Program-made: the position numbers and the translations under genes
DNA from: Chlorobiota bacterium
GTDB lineage: Bacteria > Bacteroidota > Ignavibacteria > OLB7
Direction: 5' to 3'
NCBI GenBank assembly: GCA_016710285.1
Contig: JADJXR010000001.1
Span: 248,001-312,000, forward strand
Length of the DNA: 64,000 nucleotides
In this document: positions 20,069 through 28,273 of the stretch, one piece after another
Layout: each line of letters starts with the position of its first letter
Numbering within the stretch: the stretch's first letter is position 1
The notes under the pieces: model-generated
Database searches by the model: none
The model's input: only the letters and a program-made list of their open reading frames with translations
What the model was told of the DNA's origin: nothing

Positions 20069-20097
20069 TTGGATTGGGTTAGACTGGCTTATATTTG
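20069..20097 (+). promoter_or_regulatory. Bacteroidota-type promoter of tRNA-Leu
   Basis: TTG at 20069-20071 and TATATTTG at 20090-20097 are separated by 18 nt, matching the TTG/TAnnTTTG (-33/-7) pattern known for Bacteroidota sigma factors. The tRNA begins 21 nt after the box. Confidence 0.65.
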
Positions 20098-20117
20098 CCC
20101 TCCCCGTTGGGGAAATG

Positions 20118-20201
20118 GCCCGGATGGCGGAACTGGCAGACGCGCTATATTCAGGGTGTAGTGTCCGTACGGACGTGCAGGTTCGATTCCTGTTCCGGGC
20201 A
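20118..20201 (+). tRNA. tRNA-Leu (anticodon CAG)
   Basis: An acceptor stem GCCCGGA (20118-20124) pairs with TCCGGGC (20194-20200). The D-arm GCGGAACTGGCAGACGC and the long variable arm (tgtccgtacggacg region) mark a class II leucine tRNA. The anticodon stem CTATA/TGTAG holds loop TTCAGGG with CAG at 20152-20154. The T-arm is GCAGG TTCGATT CCTGT. The discriminator is A at 20201; the next bases are CCC, so CCA is not encoded and must be added after transcription. Confidence 0.95.
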
Positions 20202-20216
20202 CCCAGAAGCAAGATA

Positions 20217-20254
20217 CGACGGCGAAGAGCACTCTTCGCCGTCGTTCTTTTTTT
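20217..20254 (+). terminator. Intrinsic terminator after tRNA-Leu
   Basis: cgacggcgaagag (20217-20229) and ctcttcgccgtcg (20232-20244) form a perfect stem with a very short loop, followed by TTCTTTTTTT (20245-20254). Confidence 0.85.
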
Positions 20255-20638
20255 CACAGAGTACAAGGCGCAGTTCAAAGTGCCGAACCAGCCATAGCGT
20301 GCGGCCCCGGCAGCCGTCAGCATTCGTTGCCCCACCCATCCCTTCATGCAAAGCATCCACCGCGCAAGCCCGCTACCGCAGCCGCACCGCCTTCCCCAAT
20401 TTTGCGAGAAGAGTTGCCCCCCGAACGACCCAAGCAACAGCAACCAACGAAAAGAATTGGGGCCGAGCCGCCAGGAAACCAAATCAGCGATTTATTTTCA
20501 CGGCCTGCGGAATGCTTTCCAGAAGCTACGCCAGCTTCACACAGGCCACACAGCCCGCTTCACACCGTTGCCCTGCCTGTGGTGCGATAGCAAGTAGCGG
20601 CAACCTATCAACAACCCATTCGGATGAGGTGAATTGGC
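20255..20638. other. Non-coding gap between tRNA-Leu and hsdR
   Basis: About 380 bp with no convincing gene on either strand. Short frames here are Pro/Arg/Ser-rich and lack starts with ribosome sites. The last bases before hsdR (ggatgaggtgaattggc) supply a plausible ribosome site. No copy of the tRNA 3' end that would mark an attachment site was seen. Confidence 0.5.
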
Positions 20639-23077
20639 ATGAGTGTTTTTGATAAAAAGTCCTTAAGCGAACGCGACATCTGCACCAAGTTTATCACCCC
20701 CGCGCTTCGGAAATGCGGGTGGGATGAACAAACCCAGATGCTGGAGCAATTCTATTTTACCAAGGGGCGCATCATCGTCCGGGGCAAACTTGTGAACAAG
20801 GGCAATGCCAAGTTTGCCGACTATGTGCTCTTCTACAAGCCGAACATTCCGGTTGCCATTATCGAAGCCAAGGACAACAAGCACGCCGTGGGCGATGGGA
20901 TGCAGCAGGCACTGGATTATGCCCAGACCCTCAACATCCCCTTCGTCTTCACCTCCAATGGCGATGGCTTTGTTTTTCACGACCGCACCGGAAACAGCCC
21001 CCAGATGGAATCGGAACTTCCGTTGGATGGCTTCCCCACCCCTGCCGAACTCTGGCGGCGATACTGCGATTGGAAAGGCATCAGCCCCGAACAAGAAGCC
21101 GTGATCCTGCAACCCTATCACGACGGCAAGACCCCGCGCTACTACCAAACCAACGCCATTAACGCCACCATCGAGGCCATTGCAAAAGGCCAAAACCGTA
21201 TCCTGCTGGTAATGGCCACGGGCACTGGCAAAACCTACACCGCATTCCAGATTATCTGGCGGCTCTGGAAGGCCAAGCAGAAGAAACGCATACTCTTCCT
21301 TGCCGACCGCAACATCCTGATTGACCAGACAATGGTGAACGACTTCCGCCCATTTGGATCCGCAATGGCGAAGCTCAGCACAAATGCAAAAACCATTGAG
21401 CGGGAGGATGGCACCCAGGTGGAACTCCCCACAGCACTCGATACCAAACGCCGCATTGACACCTCGTTCGAAATCTACCTGGGATTGTACCAGGCAATCA
21501 CCGGCCCGGAAGAACGCGACAAACTTTTCCGCGAACTCTCCCCAGGATTCTTCGATCTTATCGTGATTGATGAATGCCACCGTGGCAGCGCCGCCGAAGA
21601 TTCCGCATGGCGCGAAATTCTGGAGCATTTCTCCGGTGCTGCCCAGATTGGCCTGACCGCCACACCCAAGGAGACAGCCTATGTCTCCAACATTGAGTAC
21701 TTCGGCCCGCCTGTGTACACCTACTCCCTGAAACAAGGCATCCGCGATGGGTTCCTTGCGCCCTACAAGGTCGTCAAGGTTCATATCAATGTTGATGTTC
21801 AGGGCTATCGCCCGGAGAAAGGAACTGTGGACCGGAATGGGGATGAGATAGAAGACCGCATCTACAACACCAAGGACTTCGACCGCAGCATCGTTATTGA
21901 CAACCGCACAAGAATTGTCGCCAAGAAAATCACCGACTTCCTGAAGGAGAGCGGCGACCGGTTCCAGAAAACCATCGTCTTTTGTGTTGATACCGAGCAT
22001 GCCGCACGCATGCGCCAGGCACTGGTCAACCAAAACGCCGACCTGGTGCAGCAGAACGACCGCTACGTGATGCGCATCACCGGCAACGACCCTATCGGCC
22101 AAGCACAGCTGGGCAACTTCATTGACCCAGAAGCAAAGTACCCCGTGATCGTCACCACATCGCGGCTGCTTTCCACCGGCGTTGATGCCCAGACCTGCCG
22201 CCTGATCGTCCTTGACCGCGAGGTTGGCTCCATGACCGAATTCAAGCAGATTGTTGGGCGCGGTACACGCATCCACGACGACACCAAAAAGTACTACTTC
22301 ACCCTGCTCGACTTCCGTGGCGCAACCAACCATTTTGCCGACCCCGAGTTCGACGGCGAGCCAGTGCAGATCTACGAACCAAGCGAGGAGGACCCCATTG
22401 CCCCACCCGATGACGACGAGGCCGACGCCACCACCTACTCCACCGATGAGGAGGCCCGTATCATCCTTGACCCTCCGTTTGGCGGCGGCGGCGGCGGCGG
22501 CGTTTTCGAGAATCCGAAGATCTACGTGGATGGCGTGCAGGTCAATATCATCGGCGAGCGGGTGCAGTATATTGACGAAGGGGGAAAGCTGATTACCGAA
22601 AGCCTGCGCGACTTTACGAAGACCGAGTTGCGCAAGCGATTTGCCAGCTTGGACCAGTTCCTGAACCAGTGGAACGCCGCCGACCGCAAGCAGGCGATTA
22701 TCGAAGCATTGGCCGCCGAAGGCCTACCGCTGGAACCGATTGCCGATGAAGTTGGCAGCAATCTGGACCCCTTTGACCTTATCTGCCACGTGGCATTCGA
22801 CCGCCCAGCACTTACCCGGCGCGAACGTGCCGAAAACGTGCGCAAGCGCGACATCTTCACGAAGTATGGCCCCACGGCCCGCGCCGTCCTGGAAGCCCTC
22901 CTGCAGAAATATCAGGATGAAGCGGTCCTTGACTTCCACGACGTTCGTATCCTCCAGATCAATCCGTTCGATACCATGGGGACCCCCGTTGAACTGATCC
23001 GCCAGTTCGGCGCCCGCGCCGATTTCGAGCGCGCAGTCCATGAACTCCAAACCGCACTCTATCAAGAAGCAGCCTAA
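20639..23077 (+). CDS. hsdR: Type I restriction endonuclease, R (HsdR) subunit
   Basis: 812 residues; the motor/nuclease subunit of a type I restriction-modification complex, which translocates DNA and cuts it away from the unmethylated target. The N-terminal nuclease has KFADYVLFY and IIEAKDN (PD-D/ExK type, Glu at about residue 76). A superfamily 2 helicase follows: Walker A ATGTGKT at about 192, DECH box VIDECHRG at about 310, LTATPKET, then QIVGRGTRIHD. Length and order fit the EcoEI-like R subunits. It leads a compact operon hsdR-hsdM-hsdS-rlmN. Residues about 615-621 are seven glycines encoded by (ggc)7, apparently a flexible linker. Confidence 0.96.
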   Translation: MSVFDKKSLSERDICTKFITPALRKCGWDEQTQMLEQFYFTKGRIIVRGKLVNKGNAKFADYVLFYKPNIPVAIIEAKDNKHAVGDGMQQALDYAQTLNIPFVFTSNGDGFVFHDRTGNSPQMESELPLDGFPTPAELWRRYCDWKGISPEQEAVILQPYHDGKTPRYYQTNAINATIEAIAKGQNRILLVMATGTGKTYTAFQIIWRLWKAKQKKRILFLADRNILIDQTMVNDFRPFGSAMAKLSTNAKTIEREDGTQVELPTALDTKRRIDTSFEIYLGLYQAITGPEERDKLFRELSPGFFDLIVIDECHRGSAAEDSAWREILEHFSGAAQIGLTATPKETAYVSNIEYFGPPVYTYSLKQGIRDGFLAPYKVVKVHINVDVQGYRPEKGTVDRNGDEIEDRIYNTKDFDRSIVIDNRTRIVAKKITDFLKESGDRFQKTIVFCVDTEHAARMRQALVNQNADLVQQNDRYVMRITGNDPIGQAQLGNFIDPEAKYPVIVTTSRLLSTGVDAQTCRLIVLDREVGSMTEFKQIVGRGTRIHDDTKKYYFTLLDFRGATNHFADPEFDGEPVQIYEPSEEDPIAPPDDDEADATTYSTDEEARIILDPPFGGGGGGGVFENPKIYVDGVQVNIIGERVQYIDEGGKLITESLRDFTKTELRKRFASLDQFLNQWNAADRKQAIIEALAAEGLPLEPIADEVGSNLDPFDLICHVAFDRPALTRRERAENVRKRDIFTKYGPTARAVLEALLQKYQDEAVLDFHDVRILQINPFDTMGTPVELIRQFGARADFERAVHELQTALYQEAA
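22481..22501 (+). repeat. (ggc)7 microsatellite within hsdR
   Basis: Seven perfect ggc units in frame, encoding a heptaglycine linker between the helicase and C-terminal region. Slippage here would change linker length by one residue at a time without breaking the frame. Confidence 0.9.
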
Positions 23078-23092
23078 TCAAGAAGCAGCCTA
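23061..23092 (+). repeat. Tandem 16-bp duplication spanning the hsdR stop
   Basis: atcaagaagcagccta occurs twice head to tail (23061-23076, 23077-23092). The first copy encodes the end of HsdR and most of its stop; the second is a silent copy in the gap before the hsdM ATG at 23097. Confidence 0.95.
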
Positions 23093-23096
23093 ACCT

Positions 23097-24554
23097 ATGT
23101 CCGTTCGCAATACCGTTAAATCCATCCAAGACATCATGCGCCAGGATGTTGGCGTTGATGGCGATGCCCAGCGCATCTCCCAGCTTTGCTGGATGTTCTT
23201 CCTGAAAATCATTGACGACCAGGACCAGCAACTGGAGCTGATGCACGATAACTACCGCTCCCCAATCCCGCCCCACCTTCAGTGGCGCGCTTGGGCCGCC
23301 AACCCCGAAGGAATCACCGGCGATGAACTTCTATCCTTCATCAATGCACAGCTGTTCCCGGGGTTGAAAGGGCTGGCCGGCACGGGCCAGCAGGGGGACC
23401 GCCGCCGCGTTGTCCGCGACGTCTTCGAGGATGCCTACAACTACATGAAATCGGGCCACCTGATGCGCCAAGTGGTGAACAAAATCAACGCCGTTGACTT
23501 CAACAACCTGGCCGAACGCCAACACTTCGGCGACATCTACGAACAGCTTCTGAACGACCTGCAAAGCGCCGGCAACGCCGGCGAATACTACACCCCACGC
23601 GCTGTCACCGCATTCATGGTGGACCGCATTGACCCCCGCCCGGGCGAACTGCTGCTGGACCCGGCTTGCGGCACCGGCGGATTCCTTACCAGCGCCATTC
23701 GCCAAATGCGCGACCGCTACGTCCGGAAGGTCCAGGACGAACAAACAATGCAGCAGGCACTGCGCGCTGTGGAAAAAAAACAGCTCCCCCACATGCTCTG
23801 CGTCACCAACATGCTGCTGCACGGAATTGAAGACCCCAGCGTTGTGAAGCACGACAACACCCTGGCCCGCCCCTACACCAGCTACACCGCCAGCGACCGC
23901 GTTGACATCATCCTGAGCAACCCACCCTTTGGCGGGCGCGAAGAAGATGGAATCGAGGGGAACTTCCCGAAGCATTTCCAAACACGCGAGACCGCGGACC
24001 TGTTCCTGGCCCTTATCATCCGCCTGCTGAAACCTACGGGCCGCGCCGCCGTGGTCCTGCCCGATGGCTCCTTGTTTGGCGAAGGCGTAAAAACACGCCT
24101 GAAAGAACACCTGATGGAAGAATGCAACCTTCACACCATCGTCCGCCTGCCGAACAGCGTCTTCAAACCCTACGCAAGCATCGGCACCAACCTCCTCTTC
24201 TTTGAAAAAGGGACCCCCACCAAGGAGATATGGTTCTACGAACACCGCGTGCCCGAAGGCCAAAAAGCCTACTCCATGACCCGCCCCATACGGATTGAAC
24301 ACCTGCAGCCATGCGTGGAATGGTGGGGCGGCGCCAACCGGCAAGGCCGCGTGGAAACCCCCGTGGCCTGGCGCGTTGCCGCCGCCGACGTGAAGGCACG
24401 TGGCTACAACCTTGACTTCAAAAACCCACACACCGTTGCCGACGACCACGGCGACCCCGAAGAACTGCTGGCACGCCTGGACAACGCCGAAGCAGAAACC
24501 GCCAAGCTCCGCAACCGCCTGAGCACGATCCTTCAGGAGGCATTGCTCCGATGA
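23097..24554 (+). CDS. hsdM: Type I modification methylase, M (HsdM) subunit
   Basis: 485 residues; the adenine-N6 DNA methyltransferase of the type I complex, using S-adenosylmethionine and working with HsdS (M2S). The N-terminal helical domain (KSIQDIMRQDVGVDGDAQRI, FLKIIDD) is the HsdM_N type. The SAM motif LDPACGTGGF lies at about residue 186 and the catalytic NPPFGG at about 274, diagnostic for N6-adenine methylases; GEYYTPRAVTAFMV precedes them. The stop overlaps the hsdS start by 4 bp (ATGA, 24551-24554), giving coupled translation of the two subunits that must bind each other. Confidence 0.97.
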   Translation: MSVRNTVKSIQDIMRQDVGVDGDAQRISQLCWMFFLKIIDDQDQQLELMHDNYRSPIPPHLQWRAWAANPEGITGDELLSFINAQLFPGLKGLAGTGQQGDRRRVVRDVFEDAYNYMKSGHLMRQVVNKINAVDFNNLAERQHFGDIYEQLLNDLQSAGNAGEYYTPRAVTAFMVDRIDPRPGELLLDPACGTGGFLTSAIRQMRDRYVRKVQDEQTMQQALRAVEKKQLPHMLCVTNMLLHGIEDPSVVKHDNTLARPYTSYTASDRVDIILSNPPFGGREEDGIEGNFPKHFQTRETADLFLALIIRLLKPTGRAAVVLPDGSLFGEGVKTRLKEHLMEECNLHTIVRLPNSVFKPYASIGTNLLFFEKGTPTKEIWFYEHRVPEGQKAYSMTRPIRIEHLQPCVEWWGGANRQGRVETPVAWRVAAADVKARGYNLDFKNPHTVADDHGDPEELLARLDNAEAETAKLRNRLSTILQEALLR

Positions 24555-26332
24555 ACCCCGAACAACTTCTTGCCCACTTCCACCGCATTGCCAATGCCAC
24601 CGGCGCAATCCCACGCCTGCGCCAAACCATCCTGGACCTTGCCGTCCGCGGCAAACTTGTGGACCAACACCCCGATGATGAACCCGCAGCTGAACTCCTG
24701 AAGAAAATTCAGAAGGAGAAAGAACGGTTGGTGAAGAGTGGGGAAATCAAAAAGCTGACAACATTGCCTATCAATGAAAATGATGAGCCTTTCAACATCC
24801 CTAGCCAGTGGGTGTGGACCCGACTAGGAGATATCGGTGATTGGGGGTCTGGATCAACACCCTCTCGAGGAAACTTTGAATTCTTTGGTGGAGCGGTAAC
24901 CTGGCTAAAGTCTGGCGAACTAAATGACAATCGCCAGTTAGTTGGTTCAGAAGAAACCGTCACTGAACTAGCACTTGCTAACTGCTCATTCCGGCAGAAC
25001 CAACCTGGCGATGTTCTCATTGCCATGTACGGTGCGACAATTGGAAAAGTCGCAATACTTGCTGAACCGGCAGTCACGAATCAGGCCGTTTGCGGTTGCA
25101 CACCTTTTTCAGGGATACTCAATCTTTATTTGTTCAACTTCCTTCTTTCTCAGAGAACGCAGTTTCAATTAGCAAGTGAAGGCGGTGCTCAACCCAACAT
25201 CTCAAAGATTAAGATTGTTGGGTTTGCCTTCCCCCTCCCCCCCCTTGCCGAGCAGCACCGCATTGTTGCGAAGGTGGATGAGTTGATGGCCATCTGCGAC
25301 GAACTGGAGGCCGCAGAGCAACAACAGGAGAACCAGCGGGACCGGCTGGTGGCGGCATTGCTGCAACGCCTGAGCAATAGCACCGACGCAACAACATTCC
25401 GCACCCATGCCCAATTCTACCTTGGCAACCTCCCACGCCTTGCTACCCGGGTGGAGCACGTGAAGCAGTTGCGCCAAACCATCCTGAACCTTGCCGTCCG
25501 CGGCAAACTTGTGGACCAACACCCCGATGATGAACCCGCAGCAGAACTCCTGAAGAAAATTCAGAAGGAGAAAGAACGGTTGGTGAGGGAAGGCAAGGCC
25601 AAGAAACAGGATTCGGCATTAATGATACGGATGGACGAACACCCCTTTCCATTACCTACTGGATGGTGTTGGACCCGATTAGCTACGATTAGTCAAAAGA
25701 TCCATTATGGATATACGGCATCAGCGAATCGCTCTCTCACTGAAGTCCGACTTTTGAGAATCACTGATATTCAGAATAATTCTGTCGTTTGGGATTCTGT
25801 ACCCGGATGCGAAATCTCTAAGTCTGAGGTTAATCAATACAGACTTGAGCAAGGTGATATCCTGATTGCACGAACAGGAGGAACAATCGGAAAGACATTC
25901 CTTGTTAGGGAAATACCAGTCATAGCAGTGTTTGCGTCGTATTTGATTCGAGTGCAGGGGTCGTCTTTGATATATGACCAATATCTCAAGTTATTCCTTG
26001 AGTCACCACTCTATTGGAAGCAATTACAGGACGGGGCAAGAGGAGGTGGTCAACCAAATGTCAATGGGCAAACGCTTGGCCGTATGATCGTTGCCCTCCC
26101 CCCCCTTGCCGAGCAGCACCGCATTGTTGCGAAGGTGGATGAGTTGATGGCCATCTGCGACGAACTGGAGGCACAGCTTACCGCCGCCGAAACCGAGCGG
26201 AGCCGCTTGCTGGAGGCAATCCTTCACAAGGCATTGGCGGCGGCATCCACCACACCCCAGCAGAAAGGGGCACGCCGCCACGCACGCGGGGGGCAGCTTG
26301 CACTTACCCTATCCGAACTACACCAGCCATGA
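24551..26332 (+). CDS. hsdS: Type I specificity subunit (HsdS), two target-recognition domains
   Basis: 593 residues; the DNA-recognition subunit. Two target-recognition domains (TRD1 about residues 65-230, from PSQWVWTRLGDIGDWG to the first LPPLAEQHR; TRD2 about 355-515, from LPTGWCWTRLATISQK to the second). Each is followed by a helical spacer LAEQHRIVAKVDELMAICDE and preceded by LRQTIL(D/N)LAVRGKLVDQH. These flanks are nearly identical at DNA level (see repeats), while the TRDs are clearly more AT-rich than their surroundings, as if exchanged from elsewhere. Two C8 tracts occur at the LPPLAEQ codons. The stop overlaps rlmN by 4 bp. The target sequence cannot be predicted. Confidence 0.95.
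   Translation: MNPEQLLAHFHRIANATGAIPRLRQTILDLAVRGKLVDQHPDDEPAAELLKKIQKEKERLVKSGEIKKLTTLPINENDEPFNIPSQWVWTRLGDIGDWGSGSTPSRGNFEFFGGAVTWLKSGELNDNRQLVGSEETVTELALANCSFRQNQPGDVLIAMYGATIGKVAILAEPAVTNQAVCGCTPFSGILNLYLFNFLLSQRTQFQLASEGGAQPNISKIKIVGFAFPLPPLAEQHRIVAKVDELMAICDELEAAEQQQENQRDRLVAALLQRLSNSTDATTFRTHAQFYLGNLPRLATRVEHVKQLRQTILNLAVRGKLVDQHPDDEPAAELLKKIQKEKERLVREGKAKKQDSALMIRMDEHPFPLPTGWCWTRLATISQKIHYGYTASANRSLTEVRLLRITDIQNNSVVWDSVPGCEISKSEVNQYRLEQGDILIARTGGTIGKTFLVREIPVIAVFASYLIRVQGSSLIYDQYLKLFLESPLYWKQLQDGARGGGQPNVNGQTLGRMIVALPPLAEQHRIVAKVDELMAICDELEAQLTAAETERSRLLEAILHKALAAASTTPQQKGARRHARGGQLALTLSELHQP
24619..24734 (+). repeat. hsdS direct repeat A, copy 1 (copy 2 at 25471-25586)
   Basis: 116-bp blocks at 24619-24734 and 25471-25586 differ at two positions. 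Each precedes a target-recognition domain and encodes the same helix (residues RQTIL..LVDQHPDDEPAAELLKK). Confidence 0.93.
25233..25311 (+). repeat. hsdS direct repeat B, copy 1 (copy 2 at 26094-26172), each with a C8 tract
   Basis: 79-bp blocks at 25233-25311 and 26094-26172 are identical, including a run of eight C. Each follows a target-recognition domain and encodes LPPLAEQHRIVAKVDELM. Confidence 0.93.
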
Positions 26333-27474
26333 AACCTGCTCCTTTCTCCATATCGCTTACGGCTTCCGATGGGACCCAACGGCAATCGCTGCTGGGAATG
26401 GACCTATCGGAGCTGGCCACGTTTTTTGCCGGCATCGGCGAAGCGGAGTTCCGCGCCAAACAGGTGTACCAGTGGGCCTACCGCCGCCACGTGCCGGACG
26501 TTGCCAACATCACCAGCCTTAGCCGCCAGCTTCGCGCACGCCTTGCCGAAACCGCCACGCTCCGCACGCTAACCCTTGCCGACCAACAAACCAGCAGCGA
26601 TGGGACCATCAAGTTCCTGTTCCGCACCCACGACGGCTTCAACATCGAGTCGGTCCTGATCCCCAGCGAGGCCCGCGACGACCAGGAAGAACCGAAACGC
26701 CGCACCATCTGCATCTCCACCCAAGTTGGTTGCCCGCTTGATTGCAAGTTCTGCGCAACCGCTTCGATGAAGCTGAAACGGAATTTGGCGGCGGGTGAGA
26801 TTATCGAGCAGTTCCTGCGGGTCCAGGAGGCTGCCGGGCAGAAGATCACGAACATCGTGTTTATGGGAATGGGGGAGCCGATGCTGAACTACGACGCGGT
26901 GTTCCGCGCGGTGGCGTTGTTCACCGCGCCGGAGAACGATCTGGTTCCGGCTTCGCGCATCACCATCTCCACCTCGGGCTTGGTGGAAGGGATCCGGCGA
27001 ATGGCCGACGCGGGGGAGAAGATCAAGCTGGCAATCTCGTTGCACGCCTCCACCAACGGGCTGCGGAGCGAGCTGATGCCGATCAACCGGCGGCATGATT
27101 TGACGGAGGTGATGGACGCAGTGGAGTACTACTACCGCAAAACCCGAAGGCCGGTCACGTTTGAGTATATCCTGTTCGAGGGATTGAACGACACCGAGGA
27201 GGACGCACGCCGGATTGCGAAGCTGACGCGGCGGGTCCCCACCAAGGTGAACATCATCCCGTTCCACAGCATCAACTTCACCAACCCCACCGGAATCTCG
27301 GCGCGGCTGCACCCAACCACCCGCCAGCAGTTCGACAATTTTGTGGCGATGCTCCGCGCCCACGACGTTCAAGTGATGGTCCGCTCAAGCTCCGGCCAAG
27401 ACATCGAAGCAGCCTGCGGCCAGCTGGCAGTGAAGCATGGGAACGTGACGCTGAAGGAGGATGCGGGGGGGTGA
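26329..27474 (+). CDS. rlmN: 23S rRNA (adenine2503-C2)/tRNA methyltransferase RlmN
   Basis: 381 residues; a radical SAM enzyme that methylates C2 of A2503 in 23S rRNA and A37 in some tRNAs. The cluster motif CPLDCKFCAT (CxxxCxxC) lies at about residue 138, followed by GMGEPMLNYD; the second catalytic Cys sits in GQDIEAACGQL near the C terminus. An N-terminal helix-hairpin-type accessory domain (FRAKQVYQWAYRR) is standard. The ATG overlaps the hsdS stop by 4 bp, so this housekeeping gene is translated as the tail of the restriction operon, an unusual partner. Its codon use and GC match the host. Confidence 0.97.
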   Translation: MKPAPFSISLTASDGTQRQSLLGMDLSELATFFAGIGEAEFRAKQVYQWAYRRHVPDVANITSLSRQLRARLAETATLRTLTLADQQTSSDGTIKFLFRTHDGFNIESVLIPSEARDDQEEPKRRTICISTQVGCPLDCKFCATASMKLKRNLAAGEIIEQFLRVQEAAGQKITNIVFMGMGEPMLNYDAVFRAVALFTAPENDLVPASRITISTSGLVEGIRRMADAGEKIKLAISLHASTNGLRSELMPINRRHDLTEVMDAVEYYYRKTRRPVTFEYILFEGLNDTEEDARRIAKLTRRVPTKVNIIPFHSINFTNPTGISARLHPTTRQQFDNFVAMLRAHDVQVMVRSSSGQDIEAACGQLAVKHGNVTLKEDAGG

Positions 27475-27605
27475 AGGTGCTAGCTTTCATAGCCACTCAA
27501 CACCTCTTCTCGTCACCTTGATACGGGATTTTACGCCCGTTATTCTTCGGCTGATTGAAAGTTTTCCCCTCGGCTGATTGAAAGTCTGGCTTTCCCTCCA
27601 CAACG

Positions 27606-28148
27606 CTAATGCCCGAAAAAAGACTCGATTTTCACGGTTGAAGTCAATGCGAATGTCCGGGTTTCGGCAATGGTGAGTGTGGTGTCGGCGGGAAGATTGC
27701 GAAGGCGGAGATTGAGCACCACCAGCAGTTGCTGGCAGTCGCCGCGCTGGAATTGCTGGACGATGGTGTAACGTGGGTCGCGGAAGATGGAGGCCTGGGG
27801 AAGCTCCATGTAGCCATGCTTCAACGTTGTGTCGGAAACCCCGGGAGCAATCTGCCAGGAGAATAACTCATAGTTGAAGATGCGTGGCAGAGGCTGGTTG
27901 CCAGGGGCGCAACGGACTTGCACCACGCAATCCTCCACCCTGAATTGCTGCGGGAAGGTTGCGTTCATTTCGGTGCTTACCGTCATCCGGCCACGGACTT
28001 CTGGGCGCACCGTCATTGTGCAGGTAAGGCCTTCGTCCTGGTACACCATCACCCTGCTGGATTGGCTTTCCGGCTCAACAAAAGAATACTTCCGAACAGG
28101 AAGGCAGGAGCAGAGAACCACAGCAAGCAACAACGGAAGAACACGCAT
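27606..28148 (-). CDS. Small secreted lipoprotein, unknown function
   Basis: 180 residues from the ATG at 28148 (MRVLPLLLAVVLCSCLPVRK), which gives a short lipoprotein signal with a Cys cluster at the lipobox; the frame is open to 28238 but that extension removes the signal. The mature part is beta-rich (RGRMTVSTEMNATF, QQLLVVLNLRLRNLPADTTLTIAETRTF) with two further Cys pairs that could form disulfides. I recognise no family. Just downstream, a 16-bp direct repeat tcggctgattgaaagt occurs at 27547-27562 and 27570-27585. Confidence 0.6.
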   Translation of the reverse strand: MRVLPLLLAVVLCSCLPVRKYSFVEPESQSSRVMVYQDEGLTCTMTVRPEVRGRMTVSTEMNATFPQQFRVEDCVVQVRCAPGNQPLPRIFNYELFSWQIAPGVSDTTLKHGYMELPQASIFRDPRYTIVQQFQRGDCQQLLVVLNLRLRNLPADTTLTIAETRTFALTSTVKIESFFGH

Positions 28149-28273
28149 GGCAGAGAATAGGCTTGGATGGACCGAATTGGATGAGCCAAGATGGACACCA
28201 CCACCACCAGACATCCAGGGCGCAACGAACCGAACCATTGCGCCCCTTCTTCATTCGGCACTCCATCGGCTTC

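Noticed and set aside
20255..20638. Possible attachment site of a mobile island after tRNA-Leu
   Set aside because: No repeat of the tRNA 3' end was found on either side of the restriction operon.
20663..22333. Leftward 556-aa frame opposite hsdR
   Set aside because: Fully antisense to hsdR, which has all helicase motifs; no start signal or family recognisable.
23331..24614. Leftward 427-aa frame opposite hsdM
   Set aside because: Antisense to a methylase with SAM and NPPF motifs.
28049..28266. Leftward frames upstream of the lipoprotein at 27606-28148
   Set aside because: Cys/Trp-rich and overlapping the signal peptide in other frames; likely noise.
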